Positions 6,773-15,000 of a DNA stretch of 18,056 nucleotides are shown here, piece after piece. Every line of letters begins with the position of its first letter. The stretch's first letter is position 1. Source of the DNA: Bacteroidota bacterium. GTDB taxonomy: Bacteria; Bacteroidota; Bacteroidia; J057. The notes under the pieces are model-generated. The model worked only from the letters and a program-made list of their open reading frames with translations, had not been told where the DNA came from and did not search any database. The stretch covers positions 1 through 18,056 of the forward strand of contig RDXT01000807.1 in assembly GCA_004292985.1 (NCBI GenBank). The letters run 5' to 3'. The translations under genes were made by a program, and so were the position numbers.

Positions 6773-6961
6773 TCAGGTCTTGAGGTATTTTCGCAGCAAA
6801 ACGGGCCATAAGGCCATCGTGCCTGGTATCAGGAGCAGGCGCAGCTTCCAACTGGCTTCCGCCATATCTGCGTCGCCCCGGAACACAAACCAAAGGGCAA
6901 AGGCCAGGCCCGCCGCCAGGTATGCATAGAGCAGATACACAAAAAGATAGGCGAAAAACAT
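6773..6961 (-). CDS. 62-residue two-helix membrane protein of the Rieske redox block
   Basis: The first membrane gene of the block. Residues 2-27 are a long aromatic hydrophobic segment (FFAYLFVYLLYAYLAAG...), followed by RGDADMAEASWK, a second hydrophobic segment at about 43-58 (LLLIPGTMALWPVLL) and a basic end (RKYLKT). I recall similar short proteins, with a LI(L)PG...ALWP..L pattern, in other bacteria near redox genes, but none has a known function. It begins 25 bp downstream of the SDR gene and precedes the 54-aa gene by 16 bp. A role as a small subunit of the membrane redox complex is an inference from context. Confidence 0.75.
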   Translation of the reverse strand: MFFAYLFVYLLYAYLAAGLAFALWFVFRGDADMAEASWKLRLLLIPGTMALWPVLLRKYLKT

Positions 6962-6986
6962 AAGATGGAGTGTTCAGGCCTTTAAA

Positions 6987-7673
6987 CTAACTATTATTAT
7001 ACAACTTCACCACGCTTTCCCGGACCTGCCGCCCTGAATCGGAAAGCAGAAAGGCAATGGTATCGGCGATGGCCTCCGGGCTTACCCAGTTCGAAGGGTC
7101 CACATCAGGCATGGTCTGGCGGTTGACGGGCGTATCTATGACACCCGGCACGATCACCGTAGCATCAATGCCCTTATCTTTGCCATAGGCGTTTACCATC
7201 TCTGCCAGTTGGAATACGAGGCCTTTTGAGAGTGCATACGCGCCCAGTTTTGCACCGTCGGCAGCTTGCAGGGCCGGGCGTGCGCCGATCAGGATAATTT
7301 TTCCCCCGCCTCTTTGCTCAAACACGGGCAGCAATTCCCGGACGAGGAAAAAAGCGGTTTCAAAATTGAGGGAAATCATCTTGCGAAGGGTAGCGCCGTC
7401 TGTATCGGGCAGGCTGTTTCCGGCAAAGCCTCCGACGAGCAGCACCGCCGCCCGGATGTCTTCGCGTTCAGCCACTTCCTGCACATAGGCTTTGACAGCC
7501 TGCTCGTCGGTTAGGTCCAGTTGGATAGAGGTAACGTGCTCACGGTGAAGTGATTGCGCCGAAACTGCCGAAGAAGCTGGTGCCAGCAGGGTATAGCCTT
7601 CAGCAAGAAGACGCTGGAGTACCGTACTGCCCAGGTTGCCGGTTGCGCCGGTGATAAGAACGGAAGTTCGCAT
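6987..7673 (-). CDS. Short-chain dehydrogenase/reductase (SDR), atypical active site
   Basis: From the ATG at 7673 the product is 228 residues. A longer frame to 7811 adds 46 residues with no SDR features and is rejected. The NAD(P)-binding TGATGNLG motif is at 8-15, a structural Asn at 103, and the catalytic pair Y146-x3-K150 (GAYALSK). The usual catalytic Ser about 13 residues before the Tyr is missing: the segment reads IILIGARPALQ (126-136). Some SDRs, such as dihydropteridine reductase-like enzymes, also lack it, so activity is not excluded. The protein ends VVKLYNNS, full length. It lies 25 bp upstream of the small-membrane-protein/Rieske block and could be its first gene, but the link may be only positional. 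A 7-of-8 match to TAnnTTTG is at 7718-7725. Confidence 0.85.
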   Translation of the reverse strand: MRTSVLITGATGNLGSTVLQRLLAEGYTLLAPASSAVSAQSLHREHVTSIQLDLTDEQAVKAYVQEVAEREDIRAAVLLVGGFAGNSLPDTDGATLRKMISLNFETAFFLVRELLPVFEQRGGGKIILIGARPALQAADGAKLGAYALSKGLVFQLAEMVNAYGKDKGIDATVIVPGVIDTPVNRQTMPDVDPSNWVSPEAIADTIAFLLSDSGRQVRESVVKLYNNS

Positions 7674-7817
7674 AAAAGAGGCTTGTATAGAGGGTAGGGG
7701 TGCGTAGAATTTCGGGCGAAAGGTAGGCAAAGACAATATCACCTGCCCGTATGTTCGCAGAATTGTCGGGCAAATGACAGCTCTTTTTTCCTCTTGCACA
7801 CCGGCCTTCAAAAACCC

Positions 7818-7848
7818 TTTGCATTTCCTCCCACAATCCGTACTTTAC
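7818..7848 (+). promoter_or_regulatory. Candidate promoter of the TPR-CHAT gene
   Basis: TTTG at 7818-7821 is followed after 19 bp by TACTTTAC at 7841-7848, similar to the Bacteroidota TTTG-N19-TAnnTTTG arrangement, with the -7 box imperfect in its last bases. It predicts a leader of about 25 nt to the ATG at 7878 and lies inside the longer frame, which argues for the later start. Confidence 0.4.
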
Positions 7849-7877
7849 AGCTCCGCCAATCGCTTTCTCTTTCTGCC

Positions 7878-10800
7878 ATGCGTCCATCTATTGCTTTCAT
7901 TTACGTTTCTATCTTATCTGTGGGTCTCTGTGCCCAATCACCGACAGACCCGACCGAAGCCCTGCGCCTCTATGCGGAAGCTGAAACGGCTTTCAGCAAA
8001 GGCAGTTACGAAGCTGCCGACAGCCTTGCCGATCAGGGAATTCTGCTGGCTGAACAATTGGGTAAAAACACCGCTTTGCCCCGCCTGTGCATACTGAAGG
8101 GCGACTTCCTGATGGAACGAAGCAAATTTACAGAAGCACTGGCCCCTTTTACCCGTGCCTTAAAAACCGCAACGGAGTTTTATGGCGAAAAAGACACGAT
8201 CGTAGCGACCGCCTACAATTACATCGGCATCACCTATATCCGTCTGGGGCAGTATGATCAGGCGCAGATGCATCTGGATAAGTCCTTGACCCTGAGGAAA
8301 TTACTCTACGGAGAGTACCATGCCGATGTCTCTCAGACCCTCAATAACCTCGCCATTATTTACCGCATCCGCTGCGAATATGCCCGCGCTGAGAAGTGCT
8401 TTGAGCAGGCGCTGGCCATTGGCAAAAAGACCCTGCCGCCCGGCAATCCGGACCTCGCCAGCTACTATATCAACCTCGGTGTGGTCAACCGCGAAAGGGG
8501 CCAATATACGGAAGCGCTTTCCTGCTACCGCAAAAGCCTCGAACTGGCGCTGGCGCTCGAAGAACCGTCCCTTAAAGCCAAAGCCTACAACAACATGGCG
8601 GTTTGCTACCGCGAACTGGGCGATTTTGCACAGGCAAGGCTCTATTATGACCAGTCGCTCGATATTCTGCGAAAAAAATATGGCGAAAACCACAGCGATG
8701 TCGCGATTATTCTGGACAATATCGGTGTCTGCGAAGCCCAGCAGTCAAATGTAGCCAGCAGCCTGAAGTATTATGAGCAGGCGCTGGCCATCCGCAAGCA
8801 GATTTATGGCGAAAAACATGAATCTATCGCCTATAGCCTCCAGAATATCGCTTCTCTGCTCTCAGAGCAAAACCAGTTGCCTCAGGCAGAGAGTTATGCG
8901 CGGCAGGCTTTGCAGATTTTTCTGGAGGTATTCGGGGAAAATAACCAGCGTACGGCCCGCGTCTATACGATCCTGGGGGAAATCGCACGCCGGAGAGGCG
9001 AATTTAAAGCCGCCCGGCTCTGGCTCGACCGCTCCAGCCGCATCTTCAGCGCACTCGGCGGCGCAATAAATCCTGAGTGGGCAACGGCGCTGGCAGCCCT
9101 CGGCGAGGTAGCCTATGAACAAAAAGACTATGACAGCTCCGAGCGCTACCTCAACCAGGCACTGGCGACCCTTCCGCCCGAAGACATAGGCCACCAGGTG
9201 CAGTACCGCTCTTTTCTGGCGCACATTCTGTTTACCCGCAGCAAAAGCCTGTATAGCCCCGATCGTCTGAAGGAGAGTTTCCGCATGCACCAGCAGGCCC
9301 TCACCCTCATGGACAGCCTGCGCACCCACTACCGGATGGAAGGCTCGCGGCAGGAACTTCAGGAAAAGGCCCGTCTTTACTTTGACAAGGCCCTGCTTTG
9401 CGCCTGGGAGTGCTATGAAAAAACGGGCGAACGCCTCTACCTCGACCAGGCCTTCCGCTGGACCGAGTCCTCCCGCGCCCTCTTGCTCTATGAGGCCATC
9501 CGCGCCTTCGACGCCCTGCGCTTGGGGCATATCCCCATGTCGCTGCAGCAGGCAGAGCGCGACCTGCGCATGGGTATTTCCGCCACGGAGAAAAAAATCA
9601 CCAGCGGCCAGAGCCGCAAGGCAGACCAGCTGGCCTTCAGCCAGCAGCAGCTTTTCCGGCTCCGCCATAGCTACGACTCCCTGCTGCGGGAAATAGAAAC
9701 GCATTATCCCGCCTATTTTCAGCTCAGATACGGCAAGAACTACGCATCTGCCCGCGAAACGGAGCAAAAACTGGCCCCCGGCACCGCTTTGCTCAACTAT
9801 TACATCGGTGACAGCCTGCAACTGGTTTTTGTATCCACCCACGAGGGTACGCGCTGGTATCGCCTGCCTGCGGGTGCGGCCCTGGGCAATGATATTTTCA
9901 GCTTCCGGGAGGCTCTGACGAAGTATCAGAACAGCGATGCCCTGGCCTGGTCGCTCTACCGGCAACTGCTGGCCCCTGCAGATCATTTACCCGAAAAACT
10001 CATCATTATCCCGGACGATGTGCTGGGCTATCTGCCCTTCGATGCGCTGCTGAGCGAAATGCCCGCCCCCGATGTCCATCCACGCAATAAAGCCTACCTG
10101 CTGCGCAGGCATACGCTGTCCTACGCCTTTTCGGCTACGCTCTGGCTGCGGGAGGCACCGCAGAAACATAGTTCCGACGGCCTGCTGGCCTTCGCGCCTG
10201 AGTTTTCCCCGATTGCCTATGGCGAAGGGACTACACCTGCGCGCGACAATCTGGGAGCTTTGCCCTACAGCCGCGTGGAGGCCGAGGCCATTGTGCAGCT
10301 GATGGGAGGACGGCTGGTAACGGATGCAGAAGCCAGCGAACGTACCTTCGACCAGCTCGCGCCGCAATACCGCATGATCCATCTCTCCGGCCATGCAAAT
10401 GTGAATGACCAGGACCCCATGCGTTCGCGCATCGCCTTCACACCAGGCACGGGTACCAAAGGCACAGATGATTTTCTGGAACTCTCGGAGGTGTTTTTGC
10501 TGCCGCTGCGGGCGGATCTGGTGGTGCTCAGCGCCTGCGAAACGGGTATCGGAAAACTCCAGCGGGGGGAGGGGATCGCTTCGCTGGCACGGGGTTTTGC
10601 CTATGCAGGTGCGCGGAGCATCGTTACGACCCTCTGGCAGGTAAATGATGCCGCGAGTGCCAAGATTATGCAGCGTTTTTATGCCTTTTTAAAAGAGGGT
10701 CTGCCCAAGGACGAGGCGCTGCGCCGGGCAAGGCTCGAATACCTGGAGCAGGCAGATGCAGGTCAGGCTTCGCCCTATTTCTGGGCGGGTTTTGTGCCTA

Positions 10801-10946
10801 TCGGTGATATGGAACCGCTGCCGGGCGGCATGGGCTTTCAGAGCCGGATGAAGACCTTTGCCATCGGCTTGCTGCTCATACTGGCGCTTGCCGGTCTGCT
10901 GCTGTCGTTTACCAGTTCAGCACTTCTCCGCCCGCGTGAAGGGTGA
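7878..10946 (+). CDS. Exported TPR-CHAT caspase-like protein with C-terminal membrane anchor
   Basis: The product is 1022 residues from the ATG at 7878; a frame from 7794 adds 28 residues before the signal peptide and is rejected. Residues 1-20 are a signal peptide. About residues 25-480 are tandem TPR repeats of the long kinesin-light-chain-like type (about 42-residue period, recurring YGE.H.DVA), followed by a helical linker. The CHAT peptidase domain runs from about 700 to 980: IHLSGHAN with H839 and VVLSACETG with C887 form the expected His-Cys dyad, then GFAYAGARSIVTTLWQVND and the closing PYFWAGFVPIGD. A hydrophobic helix at about 994-1014 with a short basic tail anchors the C-terminus. 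CHAT domains are clan CD proteases related to caspases and separase. Substrate unknown. The 3' end overlaps purM by 38 bp, tail to tail. Confidence 0.92.
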   Translation: MRPSIAFIYVSILSVGLCAQSPTDPTEALRLYAEAETAFSKGSYEAADSLADQGILLAEQLGKNTALPRLCILKGDFLMERSKFTEALAPFTRALKTATEFYGEKDTIVATAYNYIGITYIRLGQYDQAQMHLDKSLTLRKLLYGEYHADVSQTLNNLAIIYRIRCEYARAEKCFEQALAIGKKTLPPGNPDLASYYINLGVVNRERGQYTEALSCYRKSLELALALEEPSLKAKAYNNMAVCYRELGDFAQARLYYDQSLDILRKKYGENHSDVAIILDNIGVCEAQQSNVASSLKYYEQALAIRKQIYGEKHESIAYSLQNIASLLSEQNQLPQAESYARQALQIFLEVFGENNQRTARVYTILGEIARRRGEFKAARLWLDRSSRIFSALGGAINPEWATALAALGEVAYEQKDYDSSERYLNQALATLPPEDIGHQVQYRSFLAHILFTRSKSLYSPDRLKESFRMHQQALTLMDSLRTHYRMEGSRQELQEKARLYFDKALLCAWECYEKTGERLYLDQAFRWTESSRALLLYEAIRAFDALRLGHIPMSLQQAERDLRMGISATEKKITSGQSRKADQLAFSQQQLFRLRHSYDSLLREIETHYPAYFQLRYGKNYASARETEQKLAPGTALLNYYIGDSLQLVFVSTHEGTRWYRLPAGAALGNDIFSFREALTKYQNSDALAWSLYRQLLAPADHLPEKLIIIPDDVLGYLPFDALLSEMPAPDVHPRNKAYLLRRHTLSYAFSATLWLREAPQKHSSDGLLAFAPEFSPIAYGEGTTPARDNLGALPYSRVEAEAIVQLMGGRLVTDAEASERTFDQLAPQYRMIHLSGHANVNDQDPMRSRIAFTPGTGTKGTDDFLELSEVFLLPLRADLVVLSACETGIGKLQRGEGIASLARGFAYAGARSIVTTLWQVNDAASAKIMQRFYAFLKEGLPKDEALRRARLEYLEQADAGQASPYFWAGFVPIGDMEPLPGGMGFQSRMKTFAIGLLLILALAGLLLSFTSSALLRPREG

Positions 10947-12072
10947 GTTTGTTTTCGGGAGCCGCTTCGCAATGCCCAATGATCTGCGCAGCAATGCCAA
11001 AGCCCTCCGCCATGCTGATAATGAGCGCGGCTGTTTGTTCGTCGGTAAAGATTTCGAGGCGGTGGCCCATGTTAAATACCTGGTACATCTCTGTCAGCGA
11101 AGCGCCGGAGCACTCCTGTATGGCGCGGAAAAGCGGCGGCGGCGCAAACAGGTTGTTTTTAATTACATGCAGCTTTTCGACAAACTTCATACACTTGGTC
11201 TGTCCGCCTCCTGTGCAGTGAATCAGGCCGTGAATCTGGTCAAAATGTGTGTTCAGCACCTCTTTCATCAGGGGCAAATAGGTGCGGGTGGGGCTTAACA
11301 AGAGTTTTCCTACGTTCAGCGGCGCATCGGGCAGGGTATCGGTAAGCAGATATTTGCCTGAATAGACCAGTTCGCGCGACACAGCCGGGTCAAAGGTTTC
11401 CGGATATTTTTCTGCATAAACAGAAGAGAGCACATCGTGGCGGGCATTGGTGAGGCCATTGGAGCCGATGCCGCTGTTGTACTCTTTTTCATATACGGCT
11501 TTCCCGAAACTGGCCATGCCCACGATCACATCTCCGGCTGCGATGCCTTCATTGCTGACCACGCGGCTGCGGGGCATACGGGCAAATGCGGTGGCATCGT
11601 AAATGATGGTCCGCACCACATCACCGACATCGGCGGTTTCGCCTCCGGTGTTCACCGCTTCGATGCCATATTCGGCCAGCATCGCAAAAACGTCCTCCAT
11701 TCCTTCCAGAATTTCGGAGAGCGCCTCGCGGGGCACCAGAAATTTGTTTCGCCCGATGGTATTTGAAAACAGAAAAGGCCCCGTAGCGCCTGCACAGAGC
11801 ATATCGTCGAGGTTCATCACCAGGGCATCCTGTGCCAGGTTGCGCCAGGCAGAGAGGTCGCCCGTTTCGCGCCAGTAGAGATAGGCCAGCGAAGACTTGG
11901 TGCCCGCGCCGTCGGCATGCATGATCGTACACCAATCGGGATCGCCCGCGCTGAGGTCCGGCAATATTTTACAGAAAGCGCTGGGATACAGGCCTTTATC
12001 AAGATTTCGGATGGCAAAGTGTACGTCTTCTTTACCGGCGGAGACGCCGCGTCGGGCGTAGTTGCTGCTCAT
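10909..12072 (-). CDS. purM: Phosphoribosylformylglycinamidine cyclo-ligase (AIR synthase)
   Basis: PurM catalyses the ATP-dependent ring closure of FGAM to AIR, the fifth step of de novo purine synthesis, in the cytosol. Visible signatures are the AGKEDVHFAIRNLDK start, the ATP-binding HADGAGTKSS segment (DGAGTK at 54-59), the NLDDMLCAGA loop, and NTGGETADVGD in the middle. At 387 residues (from the ATG at 12072; ATG 12081 is an alternative) it is longer than the roughly 345-residue enterobacterial enzyme, as I expect for Bacteroidota. The key binding segments look intact. It stands apart from other purine genes. Its 3' end overlaps the TPR-CHAT gene by 38 bp, and only 73 bp, mostly a terminator, separate it from the upstream gene. 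Confidence 0.9.
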   Translation of the reverse strand: MSSNYARRGVSAGKEDVHFAIRNLDKGLYPSAFCKILPDLSAGDPDWCTIMHADGAGTKSSLAYLYWRETGDLSAWRNLAQDALVMNLDDMLCAGATGPFLFSNTIGRNKFLVPREALSEILEGMEDVFAMLAEYGIEAVNTGGETADVGDVVRTIIYDATAFARMPRSRVVSNEGIAAGDVIVGMASFGKAVYEKEYNSGIGSNGLTNARHDVLSSVYAEKYPETFDPAVSRELVYSGKYLLTDTLPDAPLNVGKLLLSPTRTYLPLMKEVLNTHFDQIHGLIHCTGGGQTKCMKFVEKLHVIKNNLFAPPPLFRAIQECSGASLTEMYQVFNMGHRLEIFTDEQTAALIISMAEGFGIAAQIIGHCEAAPENKLTLHAGGEVLNW

Positions 12073-12080
12073 AGGGTGCA

Positions 12081-12120
12081 AATTAAAAAACCCGGAGGGT
12101 TTAGGAAACCTTCCGGGCTT
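12081..12120 (-). terminator. Rho-independent terminator after the PorE-like gene
   Basis: On the minus strand the sequence forms a 12-bp stem (12091-12102 with 12106-12117, one G-T pair, 3-nt loop) followed directly by six Ts (12090-12085). It begins about 28 bp after the stop of the OmpA-family gene and ends about 12 bp before the purM start, so purM must use its own start site or read-through. Confidence 0.88.
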
Positions 12121-12145
12121 ATTTCTGTGATCTTATTCCAGTCTC

Positions 12146-14173
12146 TTACTGAAAATCAATCGAAGTGATCCGGAACTCTGTACGGCGGTTGGCCTGCTCG
12201 TCGGCGTCCGACAGCTCAGGGTAGATCAGCAACTGGCTTTCGCCGAAGCCAAACCAGGAGAGACGGGCAGGGTTAATGTTGTTATCGGCGAGGAAACGAA
12301 TCACTGCCTTGGCACGGTTGTCGGAAAGCACCTTGTTGTACTCCACAGTTCCGTTGCTGTCGGTATGTGAGCCGAGCTGGATCATGATCTGAGGGTTGTC
12401 ATTCAGAATTTTTACCAGTTTCCTCAATTCAGTCAGCGCATCGGGGCGCAGATAGTACTCGTCGAAGTCGTAGTAAATGTTCTGGATCGTATAGACAGTG
12501 TCGAAAGAAATAGCTTCCAGCTCGATGTCAATGTTTTTGACAATCTCTTTGTTCTCTGTGATCCCTTCTGTCGAAACTTCCTCTTCATTGGCGAGATACT
12601 CACGGGCATTGCCCAGCACTTTGTAGCGTTTGCCGCTTTCGAGCGGGAACTCGTAGCGGGCGCTTTGGTCGGTGCTGAAGGTATCGAGCGTAATGAGGCT
12701 GTTTTCGCCGGTGTATTCATACAGAATCGCGGTAGCAAACTCCACAGGTTGTTTGGTTTCCTTGTCGCGGATCACCCCTTTGACAGCGATCTCATATTTC
12801 TCAGGTGCGTAGTAAATCTTCCGGGCATAATAAATGTCGTTGGAGCCTGGGCCACCGGGACGGTCGGAAGTGAAATAGCCTACGGAGTCGCCTTCCATCC
12901 AGATAGAGCCGAAGTCATTGTAGGAAGAGTTCATCGGAGCGCCGAGGTTGATCGGTTCTCCGAAGTTACCAATCCCGCCGTCAGCGTAGTAGAGGTCGAA
13001 ACCTCCGAAGCCGCCCAGACCTTCTGATGCGAAGTAGAGGCGGTTGCCTGCAATATTGATGAAGGGAGAAGATTCGTCGAAGGAAGTGTTGACGGTCGTT
13101 CCGAGATTTTCGGGGGTGGACCAGCCTGCACCGATGCGGCGGGAGAACCAGATGTCGAAGCCACCTTCGCCGCCCGGACGGTCAGATACGAAGTAGATCG
13201 TGCGTCCATCGCGGGTAACAAAGGGCTGACGGTCGTCGGTAGGCAGCAGCTTGGTTTTGCCACGGCTGTTGACGATCACTTCTTTTTTCCCGGCGAGGGA
13301 TTCTACGGGCACTGCCTTGTCCCATGCTTTGCGGGCAGGGTTGTATTTAGATTCGAATACTGAACAGCCATCGCGGTTGAATTTGCTGTTACAGATCGTA
13401 AAGTACATCGTCAGACCATCGCCGGTAAATGTGGCAGGGCCGTCATTTCCGAGGGTGTTGATGATTTTGTAGGGGAAACGCTCGACTTCTGCGGCAAAGG
13501 TGCTGTCATTTTCTTTCACAACGGAATAGATGTCAGCATCTTTGGGTTCACCTGTTACCGCATTCCGCTTGCTTTTGCCTTTGGCCAGCGGTCGCTCGGA
13601 GGCGAAGGTGAGGAAGACATCTTCCTGTCGCTGGTCGAGGTAGGAGGGGAAGCGGTCCCCGGCGCTGGTATTGAAGGACACCGGTTTTACGCGGTAGTTG
13701 GGACGGCCTGCCAGAGAAGCTTCGGCGATATCGCAGCCTTTGATCTCCAGTTCGGCGCGTTCATACAGTTCGTCCTTGACCTTGTGGCGCTGCTTAAACT
13801 CTTCGAAAGACTCACGCGCCTTGCGATAGTTGTCGAGCAGCTTGTAGGTCAGACCCAGCCGGAGGTACACAGTGTCGTTACGGCTGGCATCAATCTCGCT
13901 GGCCTTGCGGTACCAGCGGAGCGCCTCGCGGTAATCTTTGAGGTAATACTTTACCCGGCCCAACTGGTAAGCCGCCTGGAAATTGTTGGGGTCCTCCGCC
14001 AGCACAGCCTGGTAGTATTTGTCCGCATTTACCATGTCGAAAACGCGGAAGTACTGCTCAGCCTTGCTCAGATTCTTCGCAGCTTTGGAACTTTGGGCAG
14101 GAAGAATCAGCGCACTGACCATCAATAGCCACAAAACGTATATGGACAGTCTCAGCAACCTGTAAGGTGTCAT
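12146..14173 (-). CDS. PorE-like surface protein: TPR + beta-propeller + regulatory domain + OmpA_C
   Basis: The product is 675 residues from the ATG at 14173; the ATG at 14236 lies inside the promoter and is rejected. Residues 1-27 are a signal peptide (ending PAQ). Helical TPR repeats span about 34-145, then PD40/WD40-like blades (about 170-455), with repeats such as TIYFVSDRPGGEGGFDIWF (325-343), LYFASEGLGGFGGFDLYY (379-396) and VGYFTSDRPGGPGSNDIYY (431-449). A carboxypeptidase-regulatory-like domain follows (462-550), then an OmpA C-terminal domain (565-672) with peptidoglycan-binding D605 (GSHTDSNG) and R620. This matches the known domain order of PorE, a Porphyromonas type IX secretion component, but many Bacteroidota carry several such paralogues, so orthology is not claimed. 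Probably a periplasmic, peptidoglycan-bound scaffold. It has its own promoter and terminator. Confidence 0.87.
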   Translation of the reverse strand: MTPYRLLRLSIYVLWLLMVSALILPAQSSKAAKNLSKAEQYFRVFDMVNADKYYQAVLAEDPNNFQAAYQLGRVKYYLKDYREALRWYRKASEIDASRNDTVYLRLGLTYKLLDNYRKARESFEEFKQRHKVKDELYERAELEIKGCDIAEASLAGRPNYRVKPVSFNTSAGDRFPSYLDQRQEDVFLTFASERPLAKGKSKRNAVTGEPKDADIYSVVKENDSTFAAEVERFPYKIINTLGNDGPATFTGDGLTMYFTICNSKFNRDGCSVFESKYNPARKAWDKAVPVESLAGKKEVIVNSRGKTKLLPTDDRQPFVTRDGRTIYFVSDRPGGEGGFDIWFSRRIGAGWSTPENLGTTVNTSFDESSPFINIAGNRLYFASEGLGGFGGFDLYYADGGIGNFGEPINLGAPMNSSYNDFGSIWMEGDSVGYFTSDRPGGPGSNDIYYARKIYYAPEKYEIAVKGVIRDKETKQPVEFATAILYEYTGENSLITLDTFSTDQSARYEFPLESGKRYKVLGNAREYLANEEEVSTEGITENKEIVKNIDIELEAISFDTVYTIQNIYYDFDEYYLRPDALTELRKLVKILNDNPQIMIQLGSHTDSNGTVEYNKVLSDNRAKAVIRFLADNNINPARLSWFGFGESQLLIYPELSDADEQANRRTEFRITSIDFQ

Positions 14174-14233
14174 AGGGGTGAAAGTGTTAATTTCACAAAA
14201 TTGAAATTTATAGAACAAGGTTTGAACCAAGGG

Positions 14234-14264
14234 CAAACATAGGAAAAATCCCCGTACTACTCAA
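14234..14264 (-). promoter_or_regulatory. Promoter of the PorE-like gene (Bacteroidota type)
   Basis: On the minus strand, TTG (14264-14262), 20 bp, then TATGTTTG (14241-14234) matches the TTG-N17-23-TAnnTTTG consensus. The predicted start of transcription is near 14227, leaving a leader of about 55 nt to the ATG at 14173. It overlaps the upstream ATG at 14236, which settles the gene start. Confidence 0.65.
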
Positions 14265-14267
14265 TCT

Positions 14268-14996
14268 CTAAAACAAAATAATCCAGAGAAGAAAGTCGCC
14301 CGCCAGAATGCTCACTGCCGATATGACAAAAGACGCAATGGTGGCTTCACCCAGTCCGCTGGCACCACGCCCTGTATATATGCCCTGATAGCATCCTACG
14401 AGCGAAATAATCATTCCAAATATCGTACTTTTAATCAAACCTCCTACAAAATCTTTTATTCTGAAAAAATCTTGTACGGAACTGAAAAAAGTCTGAAAGG
14501 TAAGATCGAGAAAGTAGCTGCTCACCCCGTAGGCACCTATAATGGCGGTAACGAGGGCAAATACGGTGAGGGTAGGCATCATCAGGGTGAGGCCCAGCAC
14601 ACGGGGCAGCACAAGGTAGCGTACCGGATCAATGGACATGGTGCGGAGGGCGTCTATCTGCTCGCTGAGCTTCATGCTGCCAATCTCGGCAGTCATCGAG
14701 GCGCCGATGCGGCCGCTGACCACAAGTGCTGTCAGCACGGGCGCCATTTCCATCATGATGGCCTCCGTTACCTGGCCCCCCAGCACACTGAGGGAAATCA
14801 TGCTTCCAAACTGGTGCGCGGCCTGCCAGGCCATGATCGCGCCCGAAAATGCGCCGATCAGCAGCACCAGCGGGATCGAGCGGATGCCGCTGTGGTCCAT
14901 CTGCCACACAATGCGCCGCCAGTCGCGGAGGATATACCGGAAGGAACCGAGTAATTGCCAGACCAGATATCCAAAACGACCGAGGGAAAGTAACAT
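14268..14996 (-). CDS. mlaE: MlaE-family ABC transporter permease
   Basis: A 242-residue polytopic membrane protein of the MlaE/YrbE family, the permease of the complexes that move phospholipids between the two membranes of Gram-negative cells. Signs are membrane helices at about 42-60, 80-98, 130-155, 190-205 and 219-241, the conserved ALVVSGRIGASMTAEIGSMK core (90-109, containing the EIGSM coupling region) and EQIDALRTMSIDPVRYLVLP (112-131). In most genomes the ATPase (MlaF) and substrate-binding MCE protein (MlaD) genes lie next to it. Here the gene ends at 14268 and is followed by the separately promoted PorE-like gene, with a secreted unknown protein upstream, so its partners must be elsewhere. 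The symbol denotes family; the substrate is not shown by the sequence. Confidence 0.87.
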   Translation of the reverse strand: MLLSLGRFGYLVWQLLGSFRYILRDWRRIVWQMDHSGIRSIPLVLLIGAFSGAIMAWQAAHQFGSMISLSVLGGQVTEAIMMEMAPVLTALVVSGRIGASMTAEIGSMKLSEQIDALRTMSIDPVRYLVLPRVLGLTLMMPTLTVFALVTAIIGAYGVSSYFLDLTFQTFFSSVQDFFRIKDFVGGLIKSTIFGMIISLVGCYQGIYTGRGASGLGEATIASFVISAVSILAGDFLLWIILF

Positions 14997-15000
14997 GGAT

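Noticed and set aside
7674..7811. N-terminal extension of the SDR to 7811
   Set aside because: The added 46 residues precede the Rossmann TGATGNLG motif, which should lie near the N-terminus, and they overlap the region upstream of the TPR-CHAT gene.
8862..9986. 374-codon open frame antisense to the TPR-CHAT gene
   Set aside because: It lies wholly within the strong TPR-CHAT coding region and its translation shows no recognisable domain. It is an antisense shadow in GC-rich DNA.
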